Below, one piece after another: positions 45,097-55,376 of a stretch of DNA of 64,000 nt. The position numbers and the translations under genes are program-made. The notes below the pieces were generated by a model. That model worked only from the letters and a program-made list of their open reading frames with translations, made no database searches and had not been told where the DNA came from. Source of the stretch: Barthelona sp. PCE (Eukaryota; Metamonada: BaSk clade); the NCBI GenBank assembly GCA_040285745.1, contig JAUFOR010000003.1:1-64000 (forward strand), read 5' to 3'. The first letter of the stretch is position 1; every line of letters begins with the position of its first letter.

Positions 45097-45786
45097 AGGG
45101 TCCATCCCCAGCAGCACTGGGCTCAGCACCTCCATCTCTTCTTCGCCGCATACGTCGATGAACTTGGTGTTCAATTTATGCAGCTGATGCTTGACTGCCT
45201 GCAGTTCTAGCTTAATTTCGTTTTCGTCGCTGTTATGTCGAAGATGATCCATTGAGTTGTTTCTCTCGAACGTAGCGTCACGAAACCGCGGGCTTTGTAG
45301 AAAATTATCAAAATCGTCTGAGAAAGAATTAAAACAGGTTATTACGCTCGACTCCTGTTCTTTTAACATCATTATCTCCGCCTGCTGCTCTTTTAGTCGC
45401 ATTCTCATACTTTCAACCAGCTCAACGGCCCTGTCTTCCCTTGAATTAGCCTCAGATAACTGTCTGGTCAGCTCAGTCACATTCTGCTGTAAATGATTCT
45501 TTTTTTCCTCCCACTGGCGTTTCTCAAGCTTGTAAAGGGAGATTTCCTCATTCTTTCTCTGTAAATCGACATTCAACTGATCAACTCGTCTGATATTAGC
45601 GTCTAATTCCTCAAAGTGCATTTTCAGCATCATTTCGTTCCGATTCGTGAGCTCCTCGTTGTCTTTAGTGAGTTTTTCGATCAAAAACTGTTTTTCATCG
45701 AGCACACTTCTGAATAGAGCTTGGTTATCACGCAATGTCTGTGCCAAGCTATTGTTTAGCTCTTTCAGATTGTTTTTCGCGCTCAT
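45076..45786 (-). CDS. Coiled-coil protein
   Basis: 236 residues from MSAKNNLKELNNSLAQTL. The open frame extends 46 codons upstream, but that part is hydrophobic and unlike the rest. Residues about 5-150 form a long coiled coil (FLIEKLTKDNEELTNRNEMM, LEKRQWEEKKNHLQQNVTEL). The tail contains FNSFSDDFDNFLQSPRFRD and an acidic end, EEEMEVLSPVLLGMDPLELE. No family recognised. Convergent overlap of 21 bp with the gene at 43777-45096. Confidence 0.7.
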   Translation of the reverse strand: MSAKNNLKELNNSLAQTLRDNQALFRSVLDEKQFLIEKLTKDNEELTNRNEMMLKMHFEELDANIRRVDQLNVDLQRKNEEISLYKLEKRQWEEKKNHLQQNVTELTRQLSEANSREDRAVELVESMRMRLKEQQAEIMMLKEQESSVITCFNSFSDDFDNFLQSPRFRDATFERNNSMDHLRHNSDENEIKLELQAVKHQLHKLNTKFIDVCGEEEMEVLSPVLLGMDPLELEIE

Positions 45787-45998
45787 CCAATGAATATGGC
45801 CCCTATTATACCCTACAATAGGTAAAAAAAATAAATAGAAAGGTGTGAAATGGGTGAAATGAAGTACTTCGGCTTTTTTGCAAAAAATTGTGGATTTAAT
45901 ATGGTTTTTTTGTGTTTTGCTCATCGTTAAAAGGATAGAAAAATATATTATGACTTGTTACTTCAAATTTTTCCTCCTTCGCTTCGAATAATTAAAAA

Positions 45999-47375
45999 AT
46001 GTATTCGAAGACGCGTTTCGGGGACGACATTGACATATCAATCGATTTCGAAGGGTATTTTCATGAATCTACCGCCACAATTGATCCTTTTGATAGAATG
46101 CCTTCCAAACCAGCAAGGCAAGCACCAAAACCACCAATACACATCGAGGCCAGGAGTGCGCCGATACGCAGCAAGCCTTTATTACCTAAAATGACTAAGC
46201 GGTTTTCAAATTTGAGCTCTCAGTCTAAGATGACCCCCAGTCGAGTTTCGATCAATCCTGAGAAGGAAATCATGATCTCACCCTCAGCAAGCGAGATGAT
46301 GTACCATATGACCAGAACCAGCTCATCAAAGTCGGAATTAAGGAGTTCTATCACACAATCTGTGTACAACAGCTCTATTGCACCGTCTGTCCAGATGGCT
46401 GACCATTCTGTGGTGTCTGCGCGTATGCCAACGCTCAAGTCTTTCGATACTGGAGTTTTAAAGTCTTGTCCTCCGGTATATAAGCAGCTTCACGAACCTT
46501 ACAAGACAGCAAAGAGAAGCCGGCTAGCGCTAGTGGCGGACCCCCTGAAGACAAGAATGCGCAAGATGTACAGTACACGAAATAAGGTTGCTGTTCTTAA
46601 AGGTAATGGAACTTCAGCGGTAGAGCCTATTGTTGAGAGTGAACCCGTGGACATTGAGCCTGTAATGGTGGAACCTGTATCCGTTGAACCTGTGATAGAA
46701 ATTGAGCCTGTGATAATATGTGAACCTGTATCAGAGCCCGAGCCAGTTTTGGAGGTTGCAAAAGAGGAGGTAGAAACAATGGAAATTGAGGAAGAAACCA
46801 TGGAAATTGAGGAAGAAGAAGAGAAAGATGTAATTGTTAGGCATGTTGTGTCCGAGATTGTTGAATGTGTGATAGAAAAGGAAGAGGAGGAAGAAGTTGT
46901 CATTGACATCGTTGAGGAAGAACCCAAAGTTGAGGTAGCAATTATTCCTGAACCGGAACCCGTTATTGAGCAACCGGAAGAGACTTTTGACGAGGAGAGG
47001 CCAGTTGTACCCAACGTTAAGGTGCATAGCATACAAATATCGAGTGAAGAGCCGGGCAGTCCCTCACAGTTGATGAGAAGGCGTATAGACATTGGAAATA
47101 ATTTGGAGTGGGTGTCTAAAGAAGAAATCGACGGTTTGCTTAATTATGATAGCAGTGAAAACGTTACAATGACAATTCCTATTGTTCCCAGTGATGATTT
47201 TTCAACCAGAAAACGTAGAGAGTCTCATCCGATAGCACCAAGCAAATTGAGCACGGTGCTCAATGAGAAGCCTGAAGAAGCAGGTGAAATGTTCTTGCAC
47301 GTTTCAGACAAAGCCTTGAGCCCTGATTCAACATCCATATTTCCAGAAATATCATTCGCAAAACTTGGTAAATAA
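45999..47375 (+). CDS. Disordered protein with EPV repeats and acidic tract
   Basis: 458 residues with no recognised domain. The N-terminal 200 residues are Ser/Lys/Arg/Pro-rich. Residues about 208-255 repeat short EPV units (VEPIVESEPVDIEPVMVEPV and on), followed by Glu-rich runs such as METMEIEEE twice (about 262-275). The C-terminus holds short conserved-looking pieces (NNLEWVSKEEIDGLLNYDSS, IFPEISFAKLGK). It is likely a scaffold or linker. The repeats could be variable in copy number between strains. The gene ends 18 bp from the convergent GFAT gene. Confidence 0.65.
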   Translation: MYSKTRFGDDIDISIDFEGYFHESTATIDPFDRMPSKPARQAPKPPIHIEARSAPIRSKPLLPKMTKRFSNLSSQSKMTPSRVSINPEKEIMISPSASEMMYHMTRTSSSKSELRSSITQSVYNSSIAPSVQMADHSVVSARMPTLKSFDTGVLKSCPPVYKQLHEPYKTAKRSRLALVADPLKTRMRKMYSTRNKVAVLKGNGTSAVEPIVESEPVDIEPVMVEPVSVEPVIEIEPVIICEPVSEPEPVLEVAKEEVETMEIEEETMEIEEEEEKDVIVRHVVSEIVECVIEKEEEEEVVIDIVEEEPKVEVAIIPEPEPVIEQPEETFDEERPVVPNVKVHSIQISSEEPGSPSQLMRRRIDIGNNLEWVSKEEIDGLLNYDSSENVTMTIPIVPSDDFSTRKRRESHPIAPSKLSTVLNEKPEEAGEMFLHVSDKALSPDSTSIFPEISFAKLGK

Positions 47376-47393
47376 AAACGAAACCTTTTTTTA

Positions 47394-49436
47394 TTATTCG
47401 ACTGTAACAGACTTCGCAAGGTTACGAGGGAAGTCAACATCAATACCAAGCAAGGTACTGACGTAATAAGAAATGAGCTGAAGAGGAACAACGTTAACAA
47501 TGGATTGCAGGAACTCATGGGTCGTCGGGATGGGGAGAACACTGATTTGCTCCTCAAAGAGCTCATGTGGCTTGCCACTGATCGGCTCAATATAATCCTG
47601 CAAGATATTGACATTCTCTGACGTCAAGAACACGTACTTCTGCTTCTGGTTCGGATGGTTGACGCACAGCTCAAGCAGCTCACGAAGGGCCTCGGCCTCA
47701 ACATCATCATCTAATATGTCAGAAGTTGCAACGACGATAATTGTGCACGGTTTGTTCTTCACAATGTTCTGGTGCAAAAACGGCAGAAGGAACGTCAGCT
47801 CCTCGCCAATGGTGTGTATGTACGAGATCTCCTTGATCTTCAGGGCGCCTTCCAGAGCGGTCGCCAGTTGTCTGTTGCTAGATGCAACGAAGATAGAACT
47901 CTGCTCGCCTAACCACTGAGACAGGGAAAGAATTGAACCGTCGAGTGCCAGAGCGGCGTCCACGTCTTCAGGGAGCTTTGCGAGCGCGTCAGTGATGGCA
48001 TCGAGATCAATTTTTGGGAGTTCCTGTACAACAGCCGTCTTGACCTGGTGCAGGTACAGTGCGAGGAGGATGAGCGCCATGATTTGGTTCGTGTACGCCT
48101 TGGTGGACGCAACACCGACTTCCGGACCAGCCATTACGTTGACGCCGCACACGGTTTGCCTGACCAGTGAAGAGCCAACAGTGTTTGTGATTCCGATGGG
48201 GGTGACACCCTGCGCAACTGTGTACTCTAGGCAGCGCAGCGTGTCAGCAGTTTCACCTGACTGACTGATAAAGATGGCAAAAGCATCGCTGTTCAGGAGC
48301 AGCTGCCTGTCTAGTACTTCAGAAGCAAGCTCAACTTGCACTGGAACCCCGAGGCACTCCATAAAGAGACGCTTACTAGCCATTGCAGAGTGATATGAAG
48401 TACCGCATGCAAACATGTACACATGACTCTTATTGATGAGGTCCATCGAGTGCTGCTCGATGCCCCTGAGCATGAGGCGGCTCTGAGAATCATCTACACG
48501 TCCACGCATACAGTTGGATAGAGTCTCAGCCTGCTCAAAGATCTCCTTCTTCATGAAGTGGGGGTATCCACCGCGACCGAGCTTGTGAATATCGATATCA
48601 ACCGTAGAAAACTCACGCTCGGGGCGCATAGTCTCGACAGAGTTGTATGTGATGCACTGAGGAGTGACGTGAACAATATCACCCTCCTCAAGATACACGA
48701 CTGATCTTGTGTGGGGGATGACAGCTGCGACATCACTCGACAGGATTGCCTTGAAGGGCTGCTTCAGAGTGATGGTATCGCCCAATTTGAACTCCTCGGG
48801 GAATGACTCAAAAGTTTGAAGGCCAAAGATAAGGGGAGACGCCTTACGGACACCGACAATCTCATTGGGGTAGCGCTGCGAGCGTACAACAATGCCGTAT
48901 GCACCCTCAAGCTTGGGGAGTACGGCGCGAACTAATTCGGTCAGAGAGGGGACTTTTCCAGAGGCAACAAGCTCCTGATATGTTCTCTCGAGAAGAATAG
49001 GCACTACCTCTGTATCTGTATCTGAACGCAGGACAACGCCGTCAGCAGCGAGTTGCTTTCTGATTGCATCAGCGTTTGTGATGATACCGTTGTGAACAAC
49101 AGCAAAGAAATTGTTTTCTGAATCAGTGTGAGGGTGTGAATTCATCTCAGAAGGCTCACCATTTGTGGCCCAACGTGTGTGGGCAATACCCGTTTCGATC
49201 TCCAAGACATCCTCAAAATTGAGATCACTTGCCATAACAAAATCACGCAAATCTTTGACTCTTCCTGTTGTTCTAAGAACCACATTTGCGGTGTTGTCCT
49301 CAGGGAGACCAATACATACACCAGCAGAATCATAACCACGATATTCAAGTCTTTGCAATCCTTCAATGAGATGTAGAACGAATTCAGACCTTTGGGTCTT
49401 CTGGAATGCAGATAACAATGCAAAAATGCCACACAT
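47394..49436 (-). CDS. GFA1: Glutamine-fructose-6-phosphate aminotransferase (GFAT)
   Basis: 680 residues, full length. It makes glucosamine-6-phosphate from fructose-6-phosphate and glutamine, the first step to UDP-GlcNAc for cyst walls, N-glycans and GPI anchors. The N-terminal glutaminase domain starts MCGIFALLS with the nucleophile Cys2, and has GIAHTRWATNGEPSEMNSHP and VHNGIITN. Two SIS domains follow (about 355-500 and 525-670) with CGTSYHSAM, ISQSGETADTL, VASTKAYTNQ and the C-terminal NLAKSVTVE, characteristic of GFAT. In eukaryotes it is feedback-inhibited by UDP-GlcNAc. The cytosolic enzyme is expected to be a key flux point. There is no intron. Confidence 0.96.
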   Translation of the reverse strand: MCGIFALLSAFQKTQRSEFVLHLIEGLQRLEYRGYDSAGVCIGLPEDNTANVVLRTTGRVKDLRDFVMASDLNFEDVLEIETGIAHTRWATNGEPSEMNSHPHTDSENNFFAVVHNGIITNADAIRKQLAADGVVLRSDTDTEVVPILLERTYQELVASGKVPSLTELVRAVLPKLEGAYGIVVRSQRYPNEIVGVRKASPLIFGLQTFESFPEEFKLGDTITLKQPFKAILSSDVAAVIPHTRSVVYLEEGDIVHVTPQCITYNSVETMRPEREFSTVDIDIHKLGRGGYPHFMKKEIFEQAETLSNCMRGRVDDSQSRLMLRGIEQHSMDLINKSHVYMFACGTSYHSAMASKRLFMECLGVPVQVELASEVLDRQLLLNSDAFAIFISQSGETADTLRCLEYTVAQGVTPIGITNTVGSSLVRQTVCGVNVMAGPEVGVASTKAYTNQIMALILLALYLHQVKTAVVQELPKIDLDAITDALAKLPEDVDAALALDGSILSLSQWLGEQSSIFVASSNRQLATALEGALKIKEISYIHTIGEELTFLLPFLHQNIVKNKPCTIIVVATSDILDDDVEAEALRELLELCVNHPNQKQKYVFLTSENVNILQDYIEPISGKPHELFEEQISVLPIPTTHEFLQSIVNVVPLQLISYYVSTLLGIDVDFPRNLAKSVTVE

Positions 49437-49566
49437 TATTAATAGAAAAATAAAGAAAAACGAGTAAAGTACGTTTACGGCACAATATTGCTTAAGTTAG
49501 ATGATATCTATTTATTTTTAGGTTAAGTAACTGAAAAACACCCAGCAGCACCTGTAAATATTAGTT

Positions 49567-52098
49567 TTATTCTTGTTCCTTCATCATTTGTTGAAAAGAT
49601 CCGAAATCAAAGCGTACTTCCTCCGCAAACTTAACAAGCGGATCATTAAAGAGGCGCATGATAGAAGGGTCGCCCTTCTTAATACGCATTTGCATCTGAC
49701 TCATTAAATCTTTGAGGTTAACGTGCATGTCATTGAAACTCTTGGATTTTGTTGCTTTGTCGAACTTTTCACCATCAATATCTTCACCCTTGAGGAACGA
49801 AGACATCAGTGACACTGGCATATAGTTCGTAGACATATCGACTTCCTCAGGGTCGTTAGCCAGGACAGAATTGAAATATGGAACCTTCCCCAATCCCTCA
49901 AAACGCATGATAGGTTCACCGTAGAAGACCTCCAGCTCATCGTACGTCTCTACCGACTTCATTGAATGGAAATATCGAAGGAGAGTATCAAGTGCTGTTT
50001 GTCTTCTGGGTTGCTTGATCTCCAGTACGTGTGCAAATACATCTCGCGCACGGTCTGGCAGCGTTAGATCCACACCAACATACGAATACAATAACAGGAG
50101 ATATTTGAGCACATACTCAACATCCTGGATTGGCGTGGACCATAGCTCATTGATGACTTCCTCAATATCCTTTAAATCAGTGTTACCAGTCCTGTCGATG
50201 ATTGGGGCAAACATGAATGAAGTGTTTGTCATAGAAAATGGTCTCTGCGTTTGATGAACGTGTCGGTAGTCTTGCTCTATGATATGGTCTATTAAGTGGA
50301 TGAGGATAACACGAATCCGCCTTATGAAGAACACCAGCAGGGGTGCCTGTCTCCGATCCTCGGGTATGTCGAGCAAAAACTTTATCGTAGATTGCACGTG
50401 TTCGACAATATCAAGGACAAAGGCGTTTATCAGCTCTAGCGTTTCGTTGACAGCTTTCCCGTCATTATTAAATATAGTCGAGCTGCCGAAAGGCTTCAGA
50501 AAGATGAGATTACCAATGTATTTAACAGCTGAGACGAAGGTGAACAGGTTGGGGTCGCGAGCGCAGATGTCCATCACACCTCTGAAGCGGTAGTAGCCAT
50601 TCGAGGCCCCGCCACGCAGGTCTCCATTGACGATATTGACAAGGCCACTTGCGAATCCTAGCGCCCCATAACTAATATTGCGGTTCTTCCTGTTGACGTC
50701 TCCCACAAACTCTTGGATACTTGTGAAGCTGGCAATGGTCTCACCAGGGCGACAAGACGTCACTACAATGAACAGATAACGAAGCTGCTGCAACTGGGTC
50801 TGGGAAGGCTTTTCCTTCTTGAAAAGCAAGAATCTTCGGAAAGAAATGGCTCCTGTAATGATTTTAGTGAGCTCTGTGAGAAGCACCGTGCCACGCTGAT
50901 CGAGTGGCCCCAGGTTGCATTCGCTAAGGCTTGCATTCTTAGTATTGATCAGTGCAAATTTGTAGAAGTTTTCGGGGCTGCTAATATGACTAATGAATTC
51001 CCTCGCCTTCTCGTTCGCAACCTCCTCCTCGCCGTCCAGAAGCATATCCAGGCGCGGGACAATAGCGCTATAGTCGATTAACAATGGTGATGGGTAGCGC
51101 AATGGGGAAAGTACCCACGTGTTGAAATACAGAGCGTTGGCGAGCTCCTCGTCCACCGATGGTAGCACGCTGTGATACAGAAGGCCCAAATACTCGAATA
51201 GAACAAGGTAAGTGCTTATTTTAAACTCTGAAACAAAATAACTATCAAAAGCACTACTGTCATCATCCTCATCCGGTCCCGCATCCTTGTTGTGGAACCG
51301 CAGGCGCTCCTCCCACGGATCTTTGAACGAACCTACAAACTGAGGCAAGGCGCTGTAGAACTCTCTCATATTGACCATCATACTTGTTGAGAAAAAGGTC
51401 CTGTCGGCAATGAGAGGCGTGACAACGAACGCCACCGGGTTGGGGACGTGGGGATCCATGGTGAAGGGAATCCAGTTGTAGCAACACTTGATAACCAGCT
51501 TGATAAGCCAAAAGCTCAGAAGATACGTGTTGAAGTCGTCATGGGTGTTGCTCAAAACCGTCTTTCCAACCTCTACGCACTCAGATATGATGGGATCGAG
51601 CTTCAAAGCAACCATATTCCAAAAATCTTCAACCAGAAGAAGATCGAAAACGCGGTCACGGTGGCACTTCAATTGAACCTGCTCTAGCACCCTGAGGCAG
51701 TGCAGCTGCAGGTTTTCACCAAATGATAGTGTGTGGTAGTACTTTGGAAACAATTTGAAGAGCTCATCATACGAGTTGCTGTTTAAGTAGTCATGCTCAC
51801 CACATGCACAACGAACACAGTCCAGAATGACTCCCTCCTGGATTGCTTTGTGACAGAAGTACGGATGAGAACACAAACTTGTTAGAAGTACAAAACAGGC
51901 TGTTTGAGTCTCATTTGCATGTGTATACTGTACAAGCTTGTACCAAATGTCGTCTGCTGCTTCTATTGCCTCTACTGTGTTGAAGAAGAAGCATACATGA
52001 TCGATATCGATGCTGTTTAGTTCCTTTATGAATTTCTTTTCGTCTGCTGTCAAAAATTCATCTGGAGCATGGTTAAGGGCATATGTTAACGTCTCCAT
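49567..52098 (-). CDS. Large helical-repeat protein, unknown
   Basis: 843 residues. It is almost all helix, with armadillo/HEAT-like stretches early (ETQTACFVLLTSLCSHPYFC) and long amphipathic helices in the middle (APLLVFFIRRIRVILIHLID). There is no signal peptide, catalytic motif or zinc site. I considered the helical core of ubiquitin factor E4 (Ufd2) and nucleocytoplasmic exportins, but found no U-box and no convincing signature. It is presumably a scaffold or transport factor. The 5' end lies 340 bp from the Erv46 gene. Confidence 0.65.
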   Translation of the reverse strand: METLTYALNHAPDEFLTADEKKFIKELNSIDIDHVCFFFNTVEAIEAADDIWYKLVQYTHANETQTACFVLLTSLCSHPYFCHKAIQEGVILDCVRCACGEHDYLNSNSYDELFKLFPKYYHTLSFGENLQLHCLRVLEQVQLKCHRDRVFDLLLVEDFWNMVALKLDPIISECVEVGKTVLSNTHDDFNTYLLSFWLIKLVIKCCYNWIPFTMDPHVPNPVAFVVTPLIADRTFFSTSMMVNMREFYSALPQFVGSFKDPWEERLRFHNKDAGPDEDDDSSAFDSYFVSEFKISTYLVLFEYLGLLYHSVLPSVDEELANALYFNTWVLSPLRYPSPLLIDYSAIVPRLDMLLDGEEEVANEKAREFISHISSPENFYKFALINTKNASLSECNLGPLDQRGTVLLTELTKIITGAISFRRFLLFKKEKPSQTQLQQLRYLFIVVTSCRPGETIASFTSIQEFVGDVNRKNRNISYGALGFASGLVNIVNGDLRGGASNGYYRFRGVMDICARDPNLFTFVSAVKYIGNLIFLKPFGSSTIFNNDGKAVNETLELINAFVLDIVEHVQSTIKFLLDIPEDRRQAPLLVFFIRRIRVILIHLIDHIIEQDYRHVHQTQRPFSMTNTSFMFAPIIDRTGNTDLKDIEEVINELWSTPIQDVEYVLKYLLLLYSYVGVDLTLPDRARDVFAHVLEIKQPRRQTALDTLLRYFHSMKSVETYDELEVFYGEPIMRFEGLGKVPYFNSVLANDPEEVDMSTNYMPVSLMSSFLKGEDIDGEKFDKATKSKSFNDMHVNLKDLMSQMQMRIKKGDPSIMRLFNDPLVKFAEEVRFDFGSFQQMMKEQE

Positions 52099-52438
52099 GC
52101 TAGTATTTTTTTTGACTGAAAGGGTTCAAATGTGGAAAACAAAAATCTTATGTGTTTTCTGAGTTTCAGTATTTCTAATCATATCGTTCAAAACGTATAG
52201 GGATTCATGGCTGCAACAAAGACACTTTTACCAACGATAAAAGACGTTGCTGAGTTTTTGGTCTTAATGTTCTTCAATGGTGATTCATACATTTCCTATC
52301 ATTAAATGAATACAAAAGTGTGTGTATAGCACATTTTCAGTCACATTAAGGAAAACGACTGATCAGCAAAGCTGTTACTCCATTTCCATCTGTTTTTGGA
52401 ATCATTTTTTTTGTTAGGCGTATACATTTGTTATTATA
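52099..52438. other. Divergent intergenic region
   Basis: 340 bp, AT-rich, no open frame or RNA fold recognised. It presumably contains the promoters of both flanking genes. Confidence 0.45.
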
Positions 52439-53614
52439 ATGGTATTAGAGAAGTTTTGGCGTTTCGATTTGTTTACAAGCTCGAAATTAGATAAAGATGT
52501 TGTTTTAAAACGTTCTACCAAAGCTACAGCACTGTTATCTGTTGCTGCAGTTCTGTTTTGCGTCTTCTTAGTGGGCTCAGAGTTCGGATCTTTCTTGCGT
52601 GTTGATTCAAAAACTCATGTAACTGTTAATAAGGATATTGGAACCTTATTGCCTGTGCACATGGTTGTCAGCTTCCCAGAATTGCCTTGTGATCTGTTGT
52701 CACTTGACGTAATTTCATCAACCGGTCATGCACAGATTGATGTCCACCATAATATTTTTAAGGAGCCCATCGATCCTGTTACTCTTCTCCCCATCGCAGA
52801 GCGCGAGAAGCTCGACCTCAAGGAACAGAAAAAGCGTAAGGATGCTGCCAAAACCGTCAGTGAACAAAAGGCAGAAAGTGAAGTTGTTGAGAAAGATTAC
52901 TGCGGACCATGCTACGGTGCCCGTCCTGAAGGCGAGTGTTGTAACACGTGTGCGGAGATCAAGCAGTACTATCGTCAGAAGAACTGGCAGTTGTCTAATC
53001 TGAACAACTACGAGCAATGCCGACGTGAGGGTGTCACAACCACAATCAAGAGGGAAGGATGCAGGATTGATGCAACAGTGCAGCTTGAGCGTGTGAAGGG
53101 GAATTTGCACATCAGCCCCGGTCATTCTATCCACTCTGAACGAGGCCACGTGCACACGTTTGACGAAAACACTCTCAATTACAACACTTCACATATTTGG
53201 CATCATTTGAGTTTCGGAAAAGATGTGCCTGGTATCAAAAACCCGCTTGATAACTACAGGTCAATCCACACAGCACACCAATCGCGGATGGATAGATACT
53301 TTATTGATATTGTTGGCACACGATACACTTCGTTAAAGGGAGACACAATCGTTACAAATCAGTACTCGACAACATCCAGCTCACTCGAGGTTAACGGGCT
53401 TGACCGCTCACACGTTCCGGGTTTGTACGTACTGTACGACATCTCTCCGCTCATGATTGATATCCAGCAGACCAAGTCATCGTTTGGTCATTTTCTTGTT
53501 TCAGTTTGCGCTGTTGTCGGCGGTGTGCTCAGTGTGCTCACCCTCATTGACTCCGTTGTGTTTTCTGGTATGCGTGCTATGCGTAAGAAGGCACGTATTG
53601 GAAAGCTTATTTAA
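52439..53614 (+). CDS. ERV46: Erv46/ERGIC3-like COPII cargo receptor
   Basis: 391 residues. Erv41-Erv46 cycles between ER and Golgi and retrieves or sorts lumenal and membrane cargo. Features in order: FWRFDLFTSSKLDKDVVLKR, first transmembrane helix (about 30-50), lumenal beta-rich domain starting VNKDIGTLLPVHMVVSFPEL, the Cys-rich loop CGPCYGARPEGECCNTCAEI (about 155-175), GCRIDATVQLERVKGNLHIS then PGHS (the Erv46 signature), and a second helix (about 345-370, HFLVSVCAVVGGVLSVLTLI). The cytosolic tail is short and basic (MRKKARIGKLI), compatible with coat-binding signals. Confidence 0.92.
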   Translation: MVLEKFWRFDLFTSSKLDKDVVLKRSTKATALLSVAAVLFCVFLVGSEFGSFLRVDSKTHVTVNKDIGTLLPVHMVVSFPELPCDLLSLDVISSTGHAQIDVHHNIFKEPIDPVTLLPIAEREKLDLKEQKKRKDAAKTVSEQKAESEVVEKDYCGPCYGARPEGECCNTCAEIKQYYRQKNWQLSNLNNYEQCRREGVTTTIKREGCRIDATVQLERVKGNLHISPGHSIHSERGHVHTFDENTLNYNTSHIWHHLSFGKDVPGIKNPLDNYRSIHTAHQSRMDRYFIDIVGTRYTSLKGDTIVTNQYSTTSSSLEVNGLDRSHVPGLYVLYDISPLMIDIQQTKSSFGHFLVSVCAVVGGVLSVLTLIDSVVFSGMRAMRKKARIGKLI

Positions 53615-53624
53615 TAGTTCAGAT

Positions 53625-55313
53625 TCAAATAGTTAAATTAAAAGGATCATCTTGCTGAGAGCAGTACCCCATGAAATGATTGGGGAATTCGGCGAGGCAT
53701 CTTGAAATAAAATCCTCAATGTACTCCTCGTCTTCTCTTCGATCGTAGTCGAACGGAGCATATGATATAATATCACGAACCAAGTGTTTGTTGCTGGTCG
53801 ACACAAGTCCGATATCGTCAAGGCGCTGCAGCGCATCGTGACCAGACAGGTCTCCTAGACCGATGAGACAGTAGCTGACGGGCAGCTCTGAATTGGATAC
53901 AAAAGTGTCAGCAACGGTGCGCTCATCTAAGAAGGATCCCGTCGTCAACACAAAGACGAGATGGTAGACGCCCTCATCGGCCGACGACGTGAAGTTCATA
54001 ACATCCAGGAGTGAAGGCATTAGAACGCTCAGCTCCAGCGACACGACGTTATCAAGCGTCCAACAGAACTTCTTCTTCAACTTCTCAAGCGAGAATTCGT
54101 GTTGAACGTCAAACGGGACAAAGCGAATACTGGATCCAGCGGGCTTGACGCCGAAGAGAGAGCCACCATACTTTGCGTTATGATCGTAGACACCGAGTCG
54201 AGACGTCAGCGTTTCAAGCAGGAAGTTGATCTGATCTCTGTACTGCGGGATTGCTTGAGCGCTTCTGCTTCCGTCAATGACAAATGACAGCTCAATAGAG
54301 CGCGCCTCAGTCATTTTTGTAACAAAGCTTGGCGCCTCATACAGCACAACTTTCTGAATTGATAAACTCAATGAGTTAACAGAAACGGAGTTGCGCCTTG
54401 GCTCCGGGATCGTATCATAATCTTCAGGGATTGGCTCGTTTGGCACCCCAATCGCAATGTTGTCTGTACTTGACACCCTGTCCGACTCTTCGCTCGCAAC
54501 TTCCATAACAATACTCAGTTGCCTGCTGCGTTTCCTGGCCTGACTGGGGTGATGAATGCTTACTCTTCGAACACTGTCTTGCGTCAGTGTTCTTGAGAGG
54601 CGGCGCTGTTGATCAACGACAAAAACTTCAGGATCGCTCGACTGTTGCTCCTCACCGTACTTTTCATGACTGTGCATCAGCTCAAAGAGGCTTCGTTTTA
54701 TAGATACAACGGATTGCAGTGATACCGCGTTCAGCACATCGATTGACAGCATGATGTGCGGGTCTCCTCCACATAGCTTCATGCACGATAGAGTTATTGC
54801 GGGAAAGACGATCTCGGGCGTCATGTAAACGTCGCTACGATACACTTCGATATCTTCGCCTACAGGTCCCTCATGCGCAATGCTCAGCACATACCCCTGT
54901 CGGCCACAGCAGCGTGCAAAGAGGGATGCGTTATTAAAGGCAACCTTTAAAAGAACAGCGCAATTACTTAAGGAATATTCCTCGACGTGAAAGCGAGATA
55001 TGATAGATCCGGTCTTGATAGAGTAGCAGTCCCAGCAAGTTGTTGCGAGGCGATCGACAGGGACGCTTATTGTTTCGACACTCTCTTCCTCATCCTCAAA
55101 TGAAAGTTCAACGGTCAAAATGCTTTTTTTGCCGAATGTGAATGGTACCCTGAAGGGTAAGAACATGGTTTCTGCTTGGAACTCATCAAAACAAGCTGTC
55201 TCGCAGCTAATTTCACGATTATCCAAAGAAAATGTTGCTGTGAAAGAATGTGCCCTTGTTGACAGGAATTCAACGCCGACCGTAATCGATAATACGGTAG
55301 TCAGCTCCTGCAT
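53625..55313 (-). CDS. Copine-like protein (C2 domains plus vWA)
   Basis: 562 residues. Copines are calcium-dependent phospholipid-binding proteins. The N-terminus looks like two divergent C2 beta-sandwiches (about 1-125 and 130-230). A linker with a disordered Arg/Ser-rich stretch (about 230-330) follows. Residues about 330-545 are the copine vWA domain: SIELSFVIDGSRSAQAIPQY, YRDQINFLLETLTSRLGVYD, GGSLFGVKP, VYHLVFVLTTGSFLDERTVA and SYCLIGLGDLSG. The classic DxSxS metal site is DGSRS here. Conserved C2 acidic calcium ligands are not clear, so calcium binding may be weak. The start is 63 bp from the divergent V-ATPase B gene. Confidence 0.7.
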   Translation of the reverse strand: MQELTTVLSITVGVEFLSTRAHSFTATFSLDNREISCETACFDEFQAETMFLPFRVPFTFGKKSILTVELSFEDEEESVETISVPVDRLATTCWDCYSIKTGSIISRFHVEEYSLSNCAVLLKVAFNNASLFARCCGRQGYVLSIAHEGPVGEDIEVYRSDVYMTPEIVFPAITLSCMKLCGGDPHIMLSIDVLNAVSLQSVVSIKRSLFELMHSHEKYGEEQQSSDPEVFVVDQQRRLSRTLTQDSVRRVSIHHPSQARKRSRQLSIVMEVASEESDRVSSTDNIAIGVPNEPIPEDYDTIPEPRRNSVSVNSLSLSIQKVVLYEAPSFVTKMTEARSIELSFVIDGSRSAQAIPQYRDQINFLLETLTSRLGVYDHNAKYGGSLFGVKPAGSSIRFVPFDVQHEFSLEKLKKKFCWTLDNVVSLELSVLMPSLLDVMNFTSSADEGVYHLVFVLTTGSFLDERTVADTFVSNSELPVSYCLIGLGDLSGHDALQRLDDIGLVSTSNKHLVRDIISYAPFDYDRREDEEYIEDFISRCLAEFPNHFMGYCSQQDDPFNLTI

Positions 55314-55376
55314 ATGTTTAAAACTACTGATAAGAGTTAAATATTGTAAAACTCTTTATTCTCCTTTTCAAATCTA

